Positions 1-9,149 of a DNA stretch of 64,000 nt are shown here, piece after piece. The position numbers and the translations under genes were made by a program. The stretch is from Cafeteria roenbergensis (Eukaryota > Sar > Bigyra > Bicosoecida > Cafeteriaceae): NCBI GenBank assembly GCA_008330645.1, contig VLTN01000076.1, positions 1 through 64,000 of the forward strand. Direction: 5' to 3'. Under the pieces are notes generated by a model. It was not told where the DNA came from, did no database searches, and saw only the letters and a list, made by a program, of their open reading frames with translations. The stretch's first letter is position 1. Each line of letters starts with the position of its first letter.

Positions 1-660
1 CGTCCGGGTGCGCTTCGTGCACGTTCGTGCGGGGCGTCGACCAAAAACTCCGTGATCGCAGCGTTAGCTGGTCCTGCTCGGGCAAGATGCAGGTTCTTGG
101 AGAACGCCAGTCTGACGACCGCCTCGGTGGAGTCTTTGTTGCCACGAACTTCTCGGGGATTCTTTTGAGCCGTCAAAACTCCTGCTCCCCGACGACCAGC
201 TTGACTCCTTTCTCCACAAGCGTCGCATCTCCCCACCGTAGCCCCCCCAGCACTTGAGCAGCCGGAAGTACATCTCCAACCAGGTCTTTGGCTTGCTGGG
301 GGGCGCCAGCGTCTTCCGCAGGCCCCACGAACGTGACACGGAGCAAAGTCGCACTTCAGAGCAAACCGCTGGCCCCGGACTTGGCGTGCTGCTTCCGGGC
401 ATAGTGCTCTTGGCATTCCCGCACGCGGACCTTGTCGTCAGCATGGATGCCAGGCTTGCGCTCGAACTTGGACCAGCGCCAAGCCTCCTCCGGGGTGAAG
501 CCGCGGCGTCGGGCGAACTCCTGAATCTTCCGCACGACTTCACGCACGCACGAGGGCGAGAAGGCGGGCCTGGCGGTCTTCTTCTGAAGCCAAGCCAGAT
601 CGTAGCTGCGGGTGGTATCGGGCGACGAGCAGATCCGCGTACAAGATACGGCCAAGACAA
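1..660 (-). pseudogene. Decayed or fragmentary coding sequence, family not recognised
   Basis: On the minus strand this stretch gives several peptide runs with ordinary protein composition: mixed charge, few low-complexity runs, regular Lys/Glu/Asp use. They include one around 640-360 (with the run RRGFTPEEAWRWSKFERK), one around 355-180 (with AKDLVGDVLPAAQVLGG) and one around 180-1 (with STEAVVRLAFSKNLHLARAG). They do not form one uninterrupted frame, so the stretch looks broken in a few places and continues off the left edge. I cannot assign a family. It could be a gene remnant, part of an old element, or a real gene damaged by assembly error. The plus-strand frames here look like shadows. 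Confidence 0.35.
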
Positions 661-1069
661 GTCACAGCTGGCCGCGGCTTCAGCGGCGCATCACGGGCAT
701 GCAAGCCTGGCTGCTGCCTTTGCCCATGCGCCACCGCCAGCGCGGTCAGGGGCGCAGGAGAAGCACGTGCCGCAGCCTCGAGGCGCGCGGCCTCAGGAGC
801 CGGACACCGCGCGCGAGCCCGGGCTCAGGCGGGCGATTGCTCACGGCTTCCACTCATCGCGCGATGAGGCGGTCCCAGCCGCCATGCTGTGCTGCCTCGG
901 CGGATTGCCTTTCCCGCGCAGCGAAAAGTGACCTCGGGCGCCTGCGAACACCGGCAAAAATAATCCAGTTTTTGGCAGGGCAGCGGCTCTGCAACAACCG
1001 ACTGTGCTGATGGGCGGATGTTCGACTGCAACCAAAGAACGCGGCGGCGCGTGTGAGCGCGCGGCCGGC

Positions 1070-2265
1070 ATGCCGCGGTGGCACGACAGCATGCGTGGCC
1101 CGTTCTCTTTCACGGCGCTGACGGGGGGGGCGACAAACACGCTGTACCTGGCCCGAGGTGCTTGCGGCGCGCAAGCTGTGGTCCGCTGTCTGGCAGCCTT
1201 GCCGGCCAGCGTCGTGGACCGGCGCATGGAGGCGCGGCTCCAGGAGATGTGCGCCGCAGCGGGCCTTGGCCCCGCCATCTTGAGAGATCTGGAGGCGCTC
1301 AAGCCGCCCGGGAGCCCGATGAGCTGGAGAGCAGAAGCGTATGTTTCCGGCCGCTCGCTGGACAGGGAAAGCATGCGGCTGCCCCGGAACCTCAGGGCGC
1401 TGGGCGCTACTCTGCGGGCGATGCACGACTTGTCACCGGCCGAGTCTCGCGGCGAGTCGGGCTCCACTCCGCGCATCTCGGCCTGGTCCAGAGCTGCAGC
1501 GCTGGGCGACGCCGCAGACGCACTGCTTGCGACGGATCCCCGCTCGGCCGCAAGCTCGGAACGGGTCGCCCCTTCCCACGCCTGGCGGGGTGGTCAAGGG
1601 TGCGGATAGCTGGCGCTCGGTTGCTGACTCGGTTGCGGCCAGCGTCAAGGCCAGCCTCCGCTCCCTGGGGCCAGAGGCAGGTCGAGAGCGCATCTGCCAC
1701 TGCGACGCTAACCCAGGGAACGTCATTGTCCTCCGCCCCTCCGACGCAGCGCTGCCCAGCGCGGGTCCGGGTGCGCTGGGTGCCACCGCCGCCGCCCGGA
1801 AGCCCGGCTCTGCTGCCTTCAAGCTCGGGCGCGGGGGTCTCGTCGCCCGCCGCAGCCGGCCCCGTGCCTCCAGCTGATCGACTTCGAGTACGCCGCCTGG
1901 GCCCCAAGGGCCCTCGATTTGGCCAACGTCTTGGCTGAAGCGGAGTTCGAGAACTCCGCGTCCGCGCCGAGGGCGAAGACTCAGGGCAGGGCTTTGCCCA
2001 CAACCCGCGGTGGGCGCTGCCTCGGGCCAGTGTGGCGGAGCTGCTGGCAGGCTACGGCGGCTCTGCGCTGGCGCCGCAGCTTTGCGAAGGAGGCGCGGGC
2101 TCTGCTGCCGCTGATTCACCTCTCGTGGGGGTTGTGGGGTGTGATGATGGCTGCGAGGTCAGGGCAGAGCGTCAACGAAGTGGGAGTCGCGGTCGATGCC
2201 GACGGCGGGCGGTCGGGGTGGTCCTACTGGCACTATGCGGCGGTCAGACTTGGGCAAGCGGCCGC
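1070..2265 (+). pseudogene. Choline/ethanolamine kinase-like gene, frame-broken
   Basis: The segments match the choline/ethanolamine kinase fold in order. The N-lobe starts at the ATG at 1070 (GGATNTLYLA near 1125, then VVDRRMEARLQEMCAAAGLGP). The catalytic loop CHCDANPGNVIV lies at about 1695-1730 and corresponds to the HxDxxxxN motif of the family. LIDFEYAAWAPRALDLANV at about 1874-1930 is the metal-binding DFEY block. The C-terminal helices follow: NPRWALPRASVAELLAGY at about 2005-2055 and HLSWGLWGVMMA at about 2118-2153. Intact family members phosphorylate choline or ethanolamine for phospholipid synthesis. Here the parts sit in different frames (frame 2, 0, 2, 1, 2). The last two changes have no GT donor that would allow an intron; the first two could in principle be short introns. 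It is therefore a pseudogene or contains sequence errors. No clear C-terminal stop could be fixed. Confidence 0.6.
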
Positions 2266-2899
2266 AGCAGGCGCTGCGCGCGCGCGCCCGTGGCGGCCGC
2301 TGCCGGTTCGCCCGGCGACAGGCGACGCCTACTTGGTGGACGCCGAGGGCCGTGACACTGGCGTCGCTGCAGGCGCCGTCGCAGTGTCCGTTGCTCGCGT
2401 CGCGCGACCACGGCGCGCGTCCCACCCACGGGGGCGGGTGCCAGTGGCTGAGGGCACGCCGTCGCGTGGGTCGATTGTCTCGCCGTTGGGGGCGCCACTG
2501 GGGCAGGCACGCGGCTCAAGCGGACATGGCGCGCGGGCCGGCGCGGCCACTTCGCAGCCGCCCTGTACGGGTGGCTGCGTCGCTCGCGCGGGGCCACGGC
2601 GCTGGCAGTTGCCGAGTGCGTGGAACCCGGCCCGCGCTGGCGGGTCGGGCAGGGAGCGCGGTCCGCGACAGCGACTGGGTGGAGTGCGATTTGGCGGGCA
2701 CCCGCACGCCCGATCACGCAATGCCCGCAGGCCGCGCGATTGATCCCGCTTCAGCCTGCTGCGCTCGCCTCGGCTCGCCCGGTCGCCTTGCTTGCCTCTC
2801 TCGCCGTGGGCCTGCGCAGCGGCCTTGCCGCCCCCCCCCCACCCCCCCGCCCGACCCATCGCCGGCTCAGCGGTTCGAACCGGCCCCGGCCTGCGCGGT
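2266..2899. other. Gap between kinase-like remnant and TTLL gene
   Basis: No supportable gene. All long frames here look like GC-driven shadows without a recognisable motif. It contains a C-rich run near 2831-2850 and a GGTTCGAACC palindrome at about 2872. It should hold the 3' untranslated ends of the two convergent flanking genes. Confidence 0.4.
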
Positions 2900-4684
2900 T
2901 CAACGCAGGCGGGGGCCGGTTCGGCGTCTGTCCAGATGTCGGTCGGAGACGCTGGCCGCTACGCGCACGGATGTTGCTGCAGGCACGGGGCCCGGACGGG
3001 GGGGCCTGTTCGGGGCCTCCCTGGCCCGAAACGCGGGGGGCGCGGCCTGCTCCGGCTCCGACTGGCGCCCGCCGCCCCGCCCTCCCCTGGCCAGGTGCGC
3101 CAGCTTGAGGCGCAGGACCTTGCGATAGGCGTCACTGCCCGGGCAGATCATCGAAAACCCGCCCGAGTCCTGGGGAGCCACGCCGTAGCGGCGCGGCTCG
3201 TGCTCGCCAAACACCCTTCCCAGGTCCCGGTTCAGGGCGTCGCGCTCCGGGCCGGACTGCACGGCGCCGGAGGGAGCGGCCATTCCTAGCCCGGCGGCGT
3301 GATGCTGCGGCCTGGACGCCGCCTTGGCCGTGGCAGCTCGGCGCGACGTCACTGTGCGCACCAGCTCTGCAGGGCTGAAGGCAAGGGGGTCGACAACCTT
3401 GGCGATGTCCCGCACCAGGCTCAGCTTGACGCGCGTGTCCAGGTCCGAGTCCACGCCGAGCGAGGGGCTGGAGTTCACCTCGATCAGGTGCGCCTTGCCG
3501 GTGTCGTCCAGCAGCACGTCGTAGCCGAAGAGCTCGAAGCAGTTGGGCTGGTTGGGGATGACGTCATCCACGCACACCAAGCTCTTCACGAGCACCTCCT
3601 TCACGCGGCGCCAACAGCGCGCCGAGTCCACGCCGGACGCGGCCAGGCGGCGCCACAGGTAGCCCAGGCTCACCTTGGTCCCGCCTCCCTCGCCCTCCCG
3701 CGCCGCTGCGGCCACCGCTGCCCCCTTGTCGTGAGCGTGCTTTTGCAGCGAGCTGTTGGTCAAATGCATCGCCTTGTCGTATGTGGAGGCGGCCTCCCGC
3801 GAGTACGGCACGGAGCTCACCCGCGCGAACCCTTCCTCGTACACGAAGGCCTCAAGCGGCGAGAAGGAGGTCACCAGCACGTAGACTCGCAGGTCGAACT
3901 TGTACCCGTCCAGAAGCATTGAGTTTCCCACGTACTTTTGCAGCACGCACGCCGAGCCGTACGTCACATCCGTGATCTCGCGCACCAGCGAAATGCCCCG
4001 CCCGCGCGACAGCCCCACCGGCTTCAAGATCCAAATGTTCTCGTTGGCGGCCGACGGCGTGGAGGACCGGTCGCCGCCTGCAGCACCCCGGTCGGAGGAC
4101 CGGCCGGCCGGCCCCAGCATCATGGCGGCGCGTGCAGCCAGCGTGGCCGACGAGCCGGCAACCCCCATCCCGGTGCCTGCCCCCACCAGCCCGTACGCGG
4201 CGCCTGTGCCAGAGGGCTCTGTGTCGCCTCGGAACGCGGCTCTGCCAAAGGCCTCAGCGAAGGCGAGGTACTCTTTGGGGAGCACGAACGTGGGCGGCAG
4301 AACGCCGAACGCGCGGGCCATACGACCCCCAAGGCACTGGTACCGCGCCAGGTTCGTCTTGAGCAGGTCCTTCCTCGTCAGCTCGCGGGCGTGCCGAAAG
4401 TGGTTGAACCGCTGGCAAGTCAAAAGGTTCGCCCGGACCACCTGCGGCTTCCCCCAGCTCCAGTACAAGTGCCAGCACGCCGCGTCGCCAACCGCGGCTG
4501 GGGCCTCCACCCAGCCTCCCCCGGACGCCTGCTCCAGCGCGAGCCGCACCAGGTGGTACACCTCGGCTCTGCCAGCCGGCAGCACGCGAAAGACCCGCAG
4601 CGGCGGGTCCGGCAGGCCCAGGGCGGCCCGACGAGCAACCTCCTCCTCCCCCAGCTTGGCAGCGTGGGCCCGGAGTAGAGCCAT
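2900..4684 (-). CDS. Tubulin-tyrosine-ligase-like (TTLL) enzyme, catalytic region
   Basis: TTLL enzymes add glutamate, glycine or tyrosine to tubulin tails using an ATP-grasp fold and typically modify ciliary or cytoskeletal microtubules. Numbering from the ATG at 4684, the conserved blocks run in order: RFNHFRHARELTRKDLLKTN (residues 92-111), PPTFVLPKEYLAF (130-142), the ATP-binding strand WILKPVGLSRGRG (218-230), YKFDLRVYVLVTS, EEGFARVSSVPYS, MHLTNSSLQKH, and the metal-binding end FELFGYDVLLDD...LIEVNSSPSLG. NHF..ELTRKD and DLRVYVLVTS point to the TTLL4/5-type polyglutamylase side, but substrate cannot be read from this. A roughly 65-residue low-complexity insert (about 150-214) lies before the ATP strand. 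The frame stays open and acidic upstream (about 4685-4850), and the true N-terminus is probably the repeat-rich region at 4788-8567. The C-terminal ~80 residues are Arg/Pro-rich. Confidence 0.85.
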   Translation of the reverse strand: MALLRAHAAKLGEEEVARRAALGLPDPPLRVFRVLPAGRAEVYHLVRLALEQASGGGWVEAPAAVGDAACWHLYWSWGKPQVVRANLLTCQRFNHFRHARELTRKDLLKTNLARYQCLGGRMARAFGVLPPTFVLPKEYLAFAEAFGRAAFRGDTEPSGTGAAYGLVGAGTGMGVAGSSATLAARAAMMLGPAGRSSDRGAAGGDRSSTPSAANENIWILKPVGLSRGRGISLVREITDVTYGSACVLQKYVGNSMLLDGYKFDLRVYVLVTSFSPLEAFVYEEGFARVSSVPYSREAASTYDKAMHLTNSSLQKHAHDKGAAVAAAAREGEGGGTKVSLGYLWRRLAASGVDSARCWRRVKEVLVKSLVCVDDVIPNQPNCFELFGYDVLLDDTGKAHLIEVNSSPSLGVDSDLDTRVKLSLVRDIAKVVDPLAFSPAELVRTVTSRRAATAKAASRPQHHAAGLGMAAPSGAVQSGPERDALNRDLGRVFGEHEPRRYGVAPQDSGGFSMICPGSDAYRKVLRLKLAHLARGGRGGGRQSEPEQAAPPAFRAREAPNRPPRPGPVPAATSVRVAASVSDRHLDRRRTGPRLR

Positions 4685-4787
4685 CTTGCCGCCCCTGAAG
4701 GGAACTCGGAACTCGCCCTCGAAGGCCTCGCCGCCCGCGGGGGCGTCGTCAGCACCTGCATGGTCATCGTTGTCCTCCCCGATGACG

Positions 4788-7700
4788 TCATCGAGGGTAT
4801 CGTCCGGGTCGACGTCTGGGCCGCGGCCAGCTGCATAGTCCCTCCCGTGCCCAGTCGCTGCGCCGCATAGGCAGGGTCTCGGGCAGGGGTTCCCCGGTCA
4901 GGAGCCGGGGGGCCTCAGGAGACAGCGCCACCAGCGCCTGCATGGCTCTGCTGACTCTGCTTGCCGCTGCCTCGGCCTCAGCAGAGCGGTCTCGTGCGCG
5001 ACGGCTGCCGGATGCGCCCTGTCGCTTGGCCGTCGCGAACCCCCCGCGCACCACGTTGGAGTTGGGGTTCTCGCCAACGCACGCGGCAAATAGCGCCGCG
5101 AAGTCGGGGAACCACGGCGTGTAGTCCACCCGCGGAGGGGATGCTGGCGGCGAAGGCACGGGCGTGAGCAGGGCAGACGACGGTTCGAGGTCCTGTCGCC
5201 GCCGCGGTGTGGCGCAGGCAGCAGCGGGTGCCACCGGGGGCTGAGAGGCGCCGCCGTCGTTCGAAGTCGCGTCTCTGCTCTGAGCGGAGTCTGTACGGGC
5301 GGAGGATGGGGAGGGGTCGTCGGCCGCCATGCGCTCTGCGATGGCCAACGCTCGTTGCATGCGAGCGGAGGCAGCGTCGCTTGGAGCGGCAGCAGCCAGT
5401 GGTGCCGCCTCTTCAGCAGCCGAGGCCCGTGAGAGATCCAGGCTGAACTTCGAACGCCAGCCGGCGACACTGGAACCAGCGGCTGCCTCGCCAGCTGCCG
5501 CCTCGGATCGCTCACTCCGCGCCGGATGCGGCGCCCCTGCAGCTGCCGCCTCGGATCGCTCACTCCGCGCCGGATGCGGCGCCTCTGAAGCTGCCGCCTC
5601 GGATCGCCCACTCCGCGCCGGATGCGGCGCCCCTGCAGCTGCCGCCTCGGATCGCTCACCCCGCGCCGGATGCGGCGCCTCGGCAGCTGCCGCCTCGGAT
5701 CGCCCACTCCGCGCCGGATGCGGCGCCCCTGCAGCTGCCGCCTCGGATCGCTCACTCCGCGCCGGATGCGGCGCCCCTGCAGCTGCCGCCTCGGATCGCT
5801 CACTCCGCGCCGGATGCGGCGCCTCGGCAGCTGCCGCCTCGGATCGCTCACCCCGCGCCGCAGCCGGCGCCTCGGCAGCTGCCGCCTCGGATCGCTCACT
5901 CCGCGCCGGATGCGGCGCCTCGGCAGCTGCCGCCTCCGATCGCTCACTCCGCGCCGCAGCCGGCGCCTCGGCAGCTGCCGCCTCGGATCGCTCACTCCGC
6001 GCCGGATGCGACGCCTCTGCAGCTGCCGCGGATCGCCCACCCCGCGCCGGATACGACGCCTCTGCAGCTCGCCTCGGATCGCTCACTCCGCGCTCGGAGC
6101 TGCGCCTCGATCGCGCGCCTCGGCAGCTGCCTCCGCCTCGGATCGCTCACTCCGCGCCGGATGCGGCGCCTCGGCAGCTGCCGCCTCCGATCGCTCACTC
6201 CGCGCCGGATACTCCGCGCCGGATACAACGCCTCGGCAGCTGCCGCCTCGGATCGCTCACTCCGCGCCGGATACGACGCCCCTGCAGCTGCCGCCTCGGA
6301 TCGCTCACCCCGCGCCGGATGCGGCCCTGTTGCTGCTCCGCGTTCTTCTGAAACAGCCGGACTAGGCTGCGCTGCCGCCGCGCTGATCTGTCCAGGGACG
6401 AGAGAACGACCCGAGGCAGTCACAGTCCCAGCTGCGGGCGCACTGGCCCGCTGGGCCTGCTCAGGAGCGTCCGGCCGTTTCTTGGGCGGGGCGCCAGCCC
6501 TGGTCGTCGGCCCGCCGTCGACAGAGGCGGCGTTGCCCCGTGCCGCCAGCACAGCGTCAGCGGCATGCAGTTGACTCTCTGCGCCCTCGTCCGCCGTCCG
6601 TGCCGCCAGCACAGCGTCAGCGGCATGCAGTTGACTCTCTGCGCCCTCGTCCGCCGTCCGTGCCGCCAGCACAGCGTCAGCGGCATGCAGTTGACTCTCT
6701 GCGCCCTCGTCCGCCGTCCGTGCCGCCAGCACAGCGTCAGCGGCATGCAGTTGACTCTCTGCGCCCTCGTCCGCCGTCCGTGCCGCCAGCACAGCGTCAG
6801 CGGCATGCAGTTGACTCTCTGCGCCCTCGTCCGCCGTCCGTGCCGCCAGCACAGCGTCAGCGGCATGCAGTTGACTCTCTGCGCCCTCGTCCGCCGTCCG
6901 TGCCCCCGACTGCCTTGCACCCGCACCTGCCCCAGTTCCAGCGCGCGCGGACTTGCTTGAGCCACCAGGACCGGCAGCCGAAGAATCGGCGGCCACCTCC
7001 GTCCGCGGCAGCGACGGCGCCTCCGGGCCCGCTGCGGCATGCGCGCAGCCCCCGCTGTCCGCGCCGGCGGACATGCCTTTCGGGGCCGGGCTGCCTGCCG
7101 CCTTGCTGGGGGTGCCGGCCCTTGCAGAGGCGCCTTGCGCTCGGGGCGACTGCCCGCGCGGCTGTCTGCCGCGTCTGGCGTCGGCTTCGGACTTGACTGA
7201 CCGGAGCTTCCGTGCGGCCGCCTGGGCCCGCGCCGCCTGTCTCTGCCTCAGCTCCTCCAGACGAGCTCCGTTGTCGCGTTGCTTTGGCCCGGCCGCCTTG
7301 GCCGCAGAGGGCGCCCCGCTCCTGCCCCCGGCGGCTGCGGTCGTCTGCTTGACCGCGCTGCCCGCCTTCCCCTGCTTCGGCTTGCTCGTCTCCCACGCTC
7401 GCCGCTTCCGTCGCGTGTTGCCGCCGCTGACCACAACATGACCGAACGTGTCCTGCAACGCTCGCTTACGCTCCCGCGCCGCCCGCCTCAGCGCCTCGCC
7501 GATCACAGACGTGGCCTTGGGGCCCTCGGGCGAAGGCGGGGTCGGCGGGCGGGGCGGCGCGCGCGTCGAGGGAGCGTCACTGCCCCTGGCAGGCAGCTCG
7601 CTGTGCGGCCCTGACGTCCCCGGCTCGGAGCCTGCGGCCGCCGCCGCCGACGCAGCCGGTGGTGCCGATGCCGAGGGCAGAATGGCCGAGGAAGGGCCAG

Positions 7701-8567
7701 GACTGGCCCGGGCAGCGTGGGCGGGAGCGCTGCCCGGCTTAGGTCCTCCCACGCTGGTCTGGGCGGAGGCCGGGGTTGCCTTGACGGGGGAGGCCCCCCA
7801 CTCCGCATCGCCTTCAGCGTCGGGCCCGCCGGACAGCCACGAGGGCCTCGCCGGGGCCGGAGCACGGGTCGCCGGTCCGGCGCTGCCCGTGCGCCTGCGC
7901 TGCGCAGCGGGCGCGCTGGCCAGCGGTGTGGAGGCAGCGCTCTTCGAGCCGGACCCCGCGGCCCCGCGGCCGGGAGCGGGCAGCCCGGCGTTGGCTTCGG
8001 GCTGACGTGGCGTCGGAGCGGATCGGGAGCCGGTACCCAGCCCGTCGGCTTCGTCGTCGCTGTCGGCCAGCCACGGCGCAGACGGCTGGGCTGGCGGCTG
8101 CTCATGAGTCGGAAGAGGGACCGTGCCCTCGATCATCGCGAGCACCCGGTCTGCGGGAGTCATTTGCCTGCGGCGCGCCAGCTCGGCGGCAACTGCGCGG
8201 TGCTGGTCGCGGGCGAACTCGAGCAGCGACTGGAGCCCGGCCGCGCCGTCCTCGTCCTCATCCGAGTCCGAAAAGTCGGTAGGCTGCGCGCACACGCTCA
8301 GTGGGCCACGCGACGGGTCCAGCGAGGGCGTGAGCGCAGCGCCTCAGCGGCATTCGGGGTTCGATGCATTGCTCAGTGCTTGCAGCGCGATGCCCCGCGG
8401 CTCACCCCTGCCAGCGAATCGATGAGAGGCAGAATTTGCATCTGGGCCCGCTCGAGCCAGTGGTCCGGGAGGCTTGGTATCCTGTCGGGCCGCAGCAACG
8501 GGAACGCCTGCATGTCCGGCTCCGACGAAGCCCGGTCCTCTTGCGCGGGCCTTGGCGCCGCAGCCAT
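4788..8567 (-). CDS. Repeat-rich disordered protein, probably N-terminal part of the TTLL gene
   Basis: Exon 1 runs from the ATG at 8567 to 8406 (54 codons, MAAAPRPAQEDRASSEP...). Intron 8405-8284 has a GTGAG donor and GCGCAG acceptor, phase 0. Exon 2 begins PTDFSDSDEDEDG and continues with a conserved-looking helix (LQSLLEFARDQHRAVAAELA). A long Pro/Ala/Lys-rich disordered region follows. It then includes six perfect 20-residue repeats (6541-6900) and a 16-residue repeat array (about 5490-6340), and the frame changes inside the second array. Past the array (about 5150-4860) a non-repetitive domain reads YTPWFPDFAALFAACVGENP and then SDWARE. There the frame differs by one base, in a G-rich run near 4830-4840, from the acidic leader of the TTLL. 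I read 8567-2900 as one gene of roughly 1,900 codons carrying array indels plus a single-base difference. Two separate genes remain possible. Function unknown apart from the TTLL half. Confidence 0.55.
5490..6340 (-). repeat. 48-bp coding minisatellite, diverged
   Basis: A tandem array of about 17 copies of a 48-bp unit encodes a 16-residue motif of the type ERSEAAAAGAPHPARS on the minus strand. Most copies differ by one or a few bases (HPA versus AAA, AGA versus AEA). Between about 6030 and 6230 some copies are shortened or rearranged by lengths not divisible by three. The unit is stop-free in two frames on each strand, so indels change the encoded peptide without creating an immediate stop. 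Confidence 0.9.
6541..6900 (-). repeat. Six perfect 60-bp tandem repeats within coding sequence
   Basis: Six consecutive 60-bp units (starting 6541, 6601, 6661, 6721, 6781, 6841) are identical at every base. On the minus strand each encodes a 20-residue unit containing TADEGAESQLHAADAV. The length is a multiple of three, so copy-number change keeps the frame. There are no spacers between units, so this is not a CRISPR array. Confidence 0.97.
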
Positions 8568-9149
8568 GGCAGCCGCAACCAGCCGACTCCCAACTGGCGC
8601 TCTGCCCCCCCCTCCCAAGGTGCAGCACTCTCTCGAGCTGTCGCCGCCGCTCCGCCTGCAGCCGAGCTCGCGACTGCCAGAATATTAGCCCCGCCGTCAA
8701 GATCGTGGCAGGCCTTGAGTTTGACATGGCTGCGCGCACGAGTGCGGCTCGCATCGCCGACACACCTCGGGCTCAATGCCGTAGCGTGGTGTTTCCGACG
8801 ACGTGCCCCCCCCCGGGGGGGCAGCGGCTCTTCCCGACATGCTGGCCGCTCGCTGACCGGTCCGCACCTGCCGAGCATTTGTGTGCAAGTCGCTGCGCAG
8901 AGCATGATACCTGCGCCACAGCCGCCCCTTTCGCATGCCTGGGCCGACAATCCCCATTATGCACCAAGCTCACACCGACCAACTGCAAAACTTCGAAGCC
9001 GCTCTCCAGGGGGCCAACATTGTCCCTGGTCAAGTGCAGGTGAGTGTGCAGAGCCGTGCGCGCTTGGTTGCTGCGCCGCTCGGCACACTCCAGCTCAACG
9101 CCTTGGCCTCAGCGCCGAACACCCCGAGCAGCGACTCAGCAGCCCGGGC
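8568..9149. promoter_or_regulatory. Divergent intergenic region, repeat protein / endonuclease V
   Basis: This 582-bp region separates two divergent starts (8567 minus, 9150 plus) and should contain both promoters. No TATA-like element stands out. The frames crossing it show no recognisable protein motif. Confidence 0.4.

Noticed and set aside
1-660. UGA read as an amino acid
   Set aside because: Several well-supported genes here (EndoV, glycosyltransferase, channel, ammonium transporter) end at TGA exactly where their families end, so UGA is a stop in this genome.
2872-2881. GGTTCGAACC, resembling a tRNA B box
   Set aside because: No A box, anticodon stem or acceptor pairing is found on either strand around it; it is a palindrome in C-rich DNA.
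6541-6900. Regular 60-bp array as a possible CRISPR
   Set aside because: Units are contiguous with no variable spacers and lie in frame in a coding region of a eukaryote.
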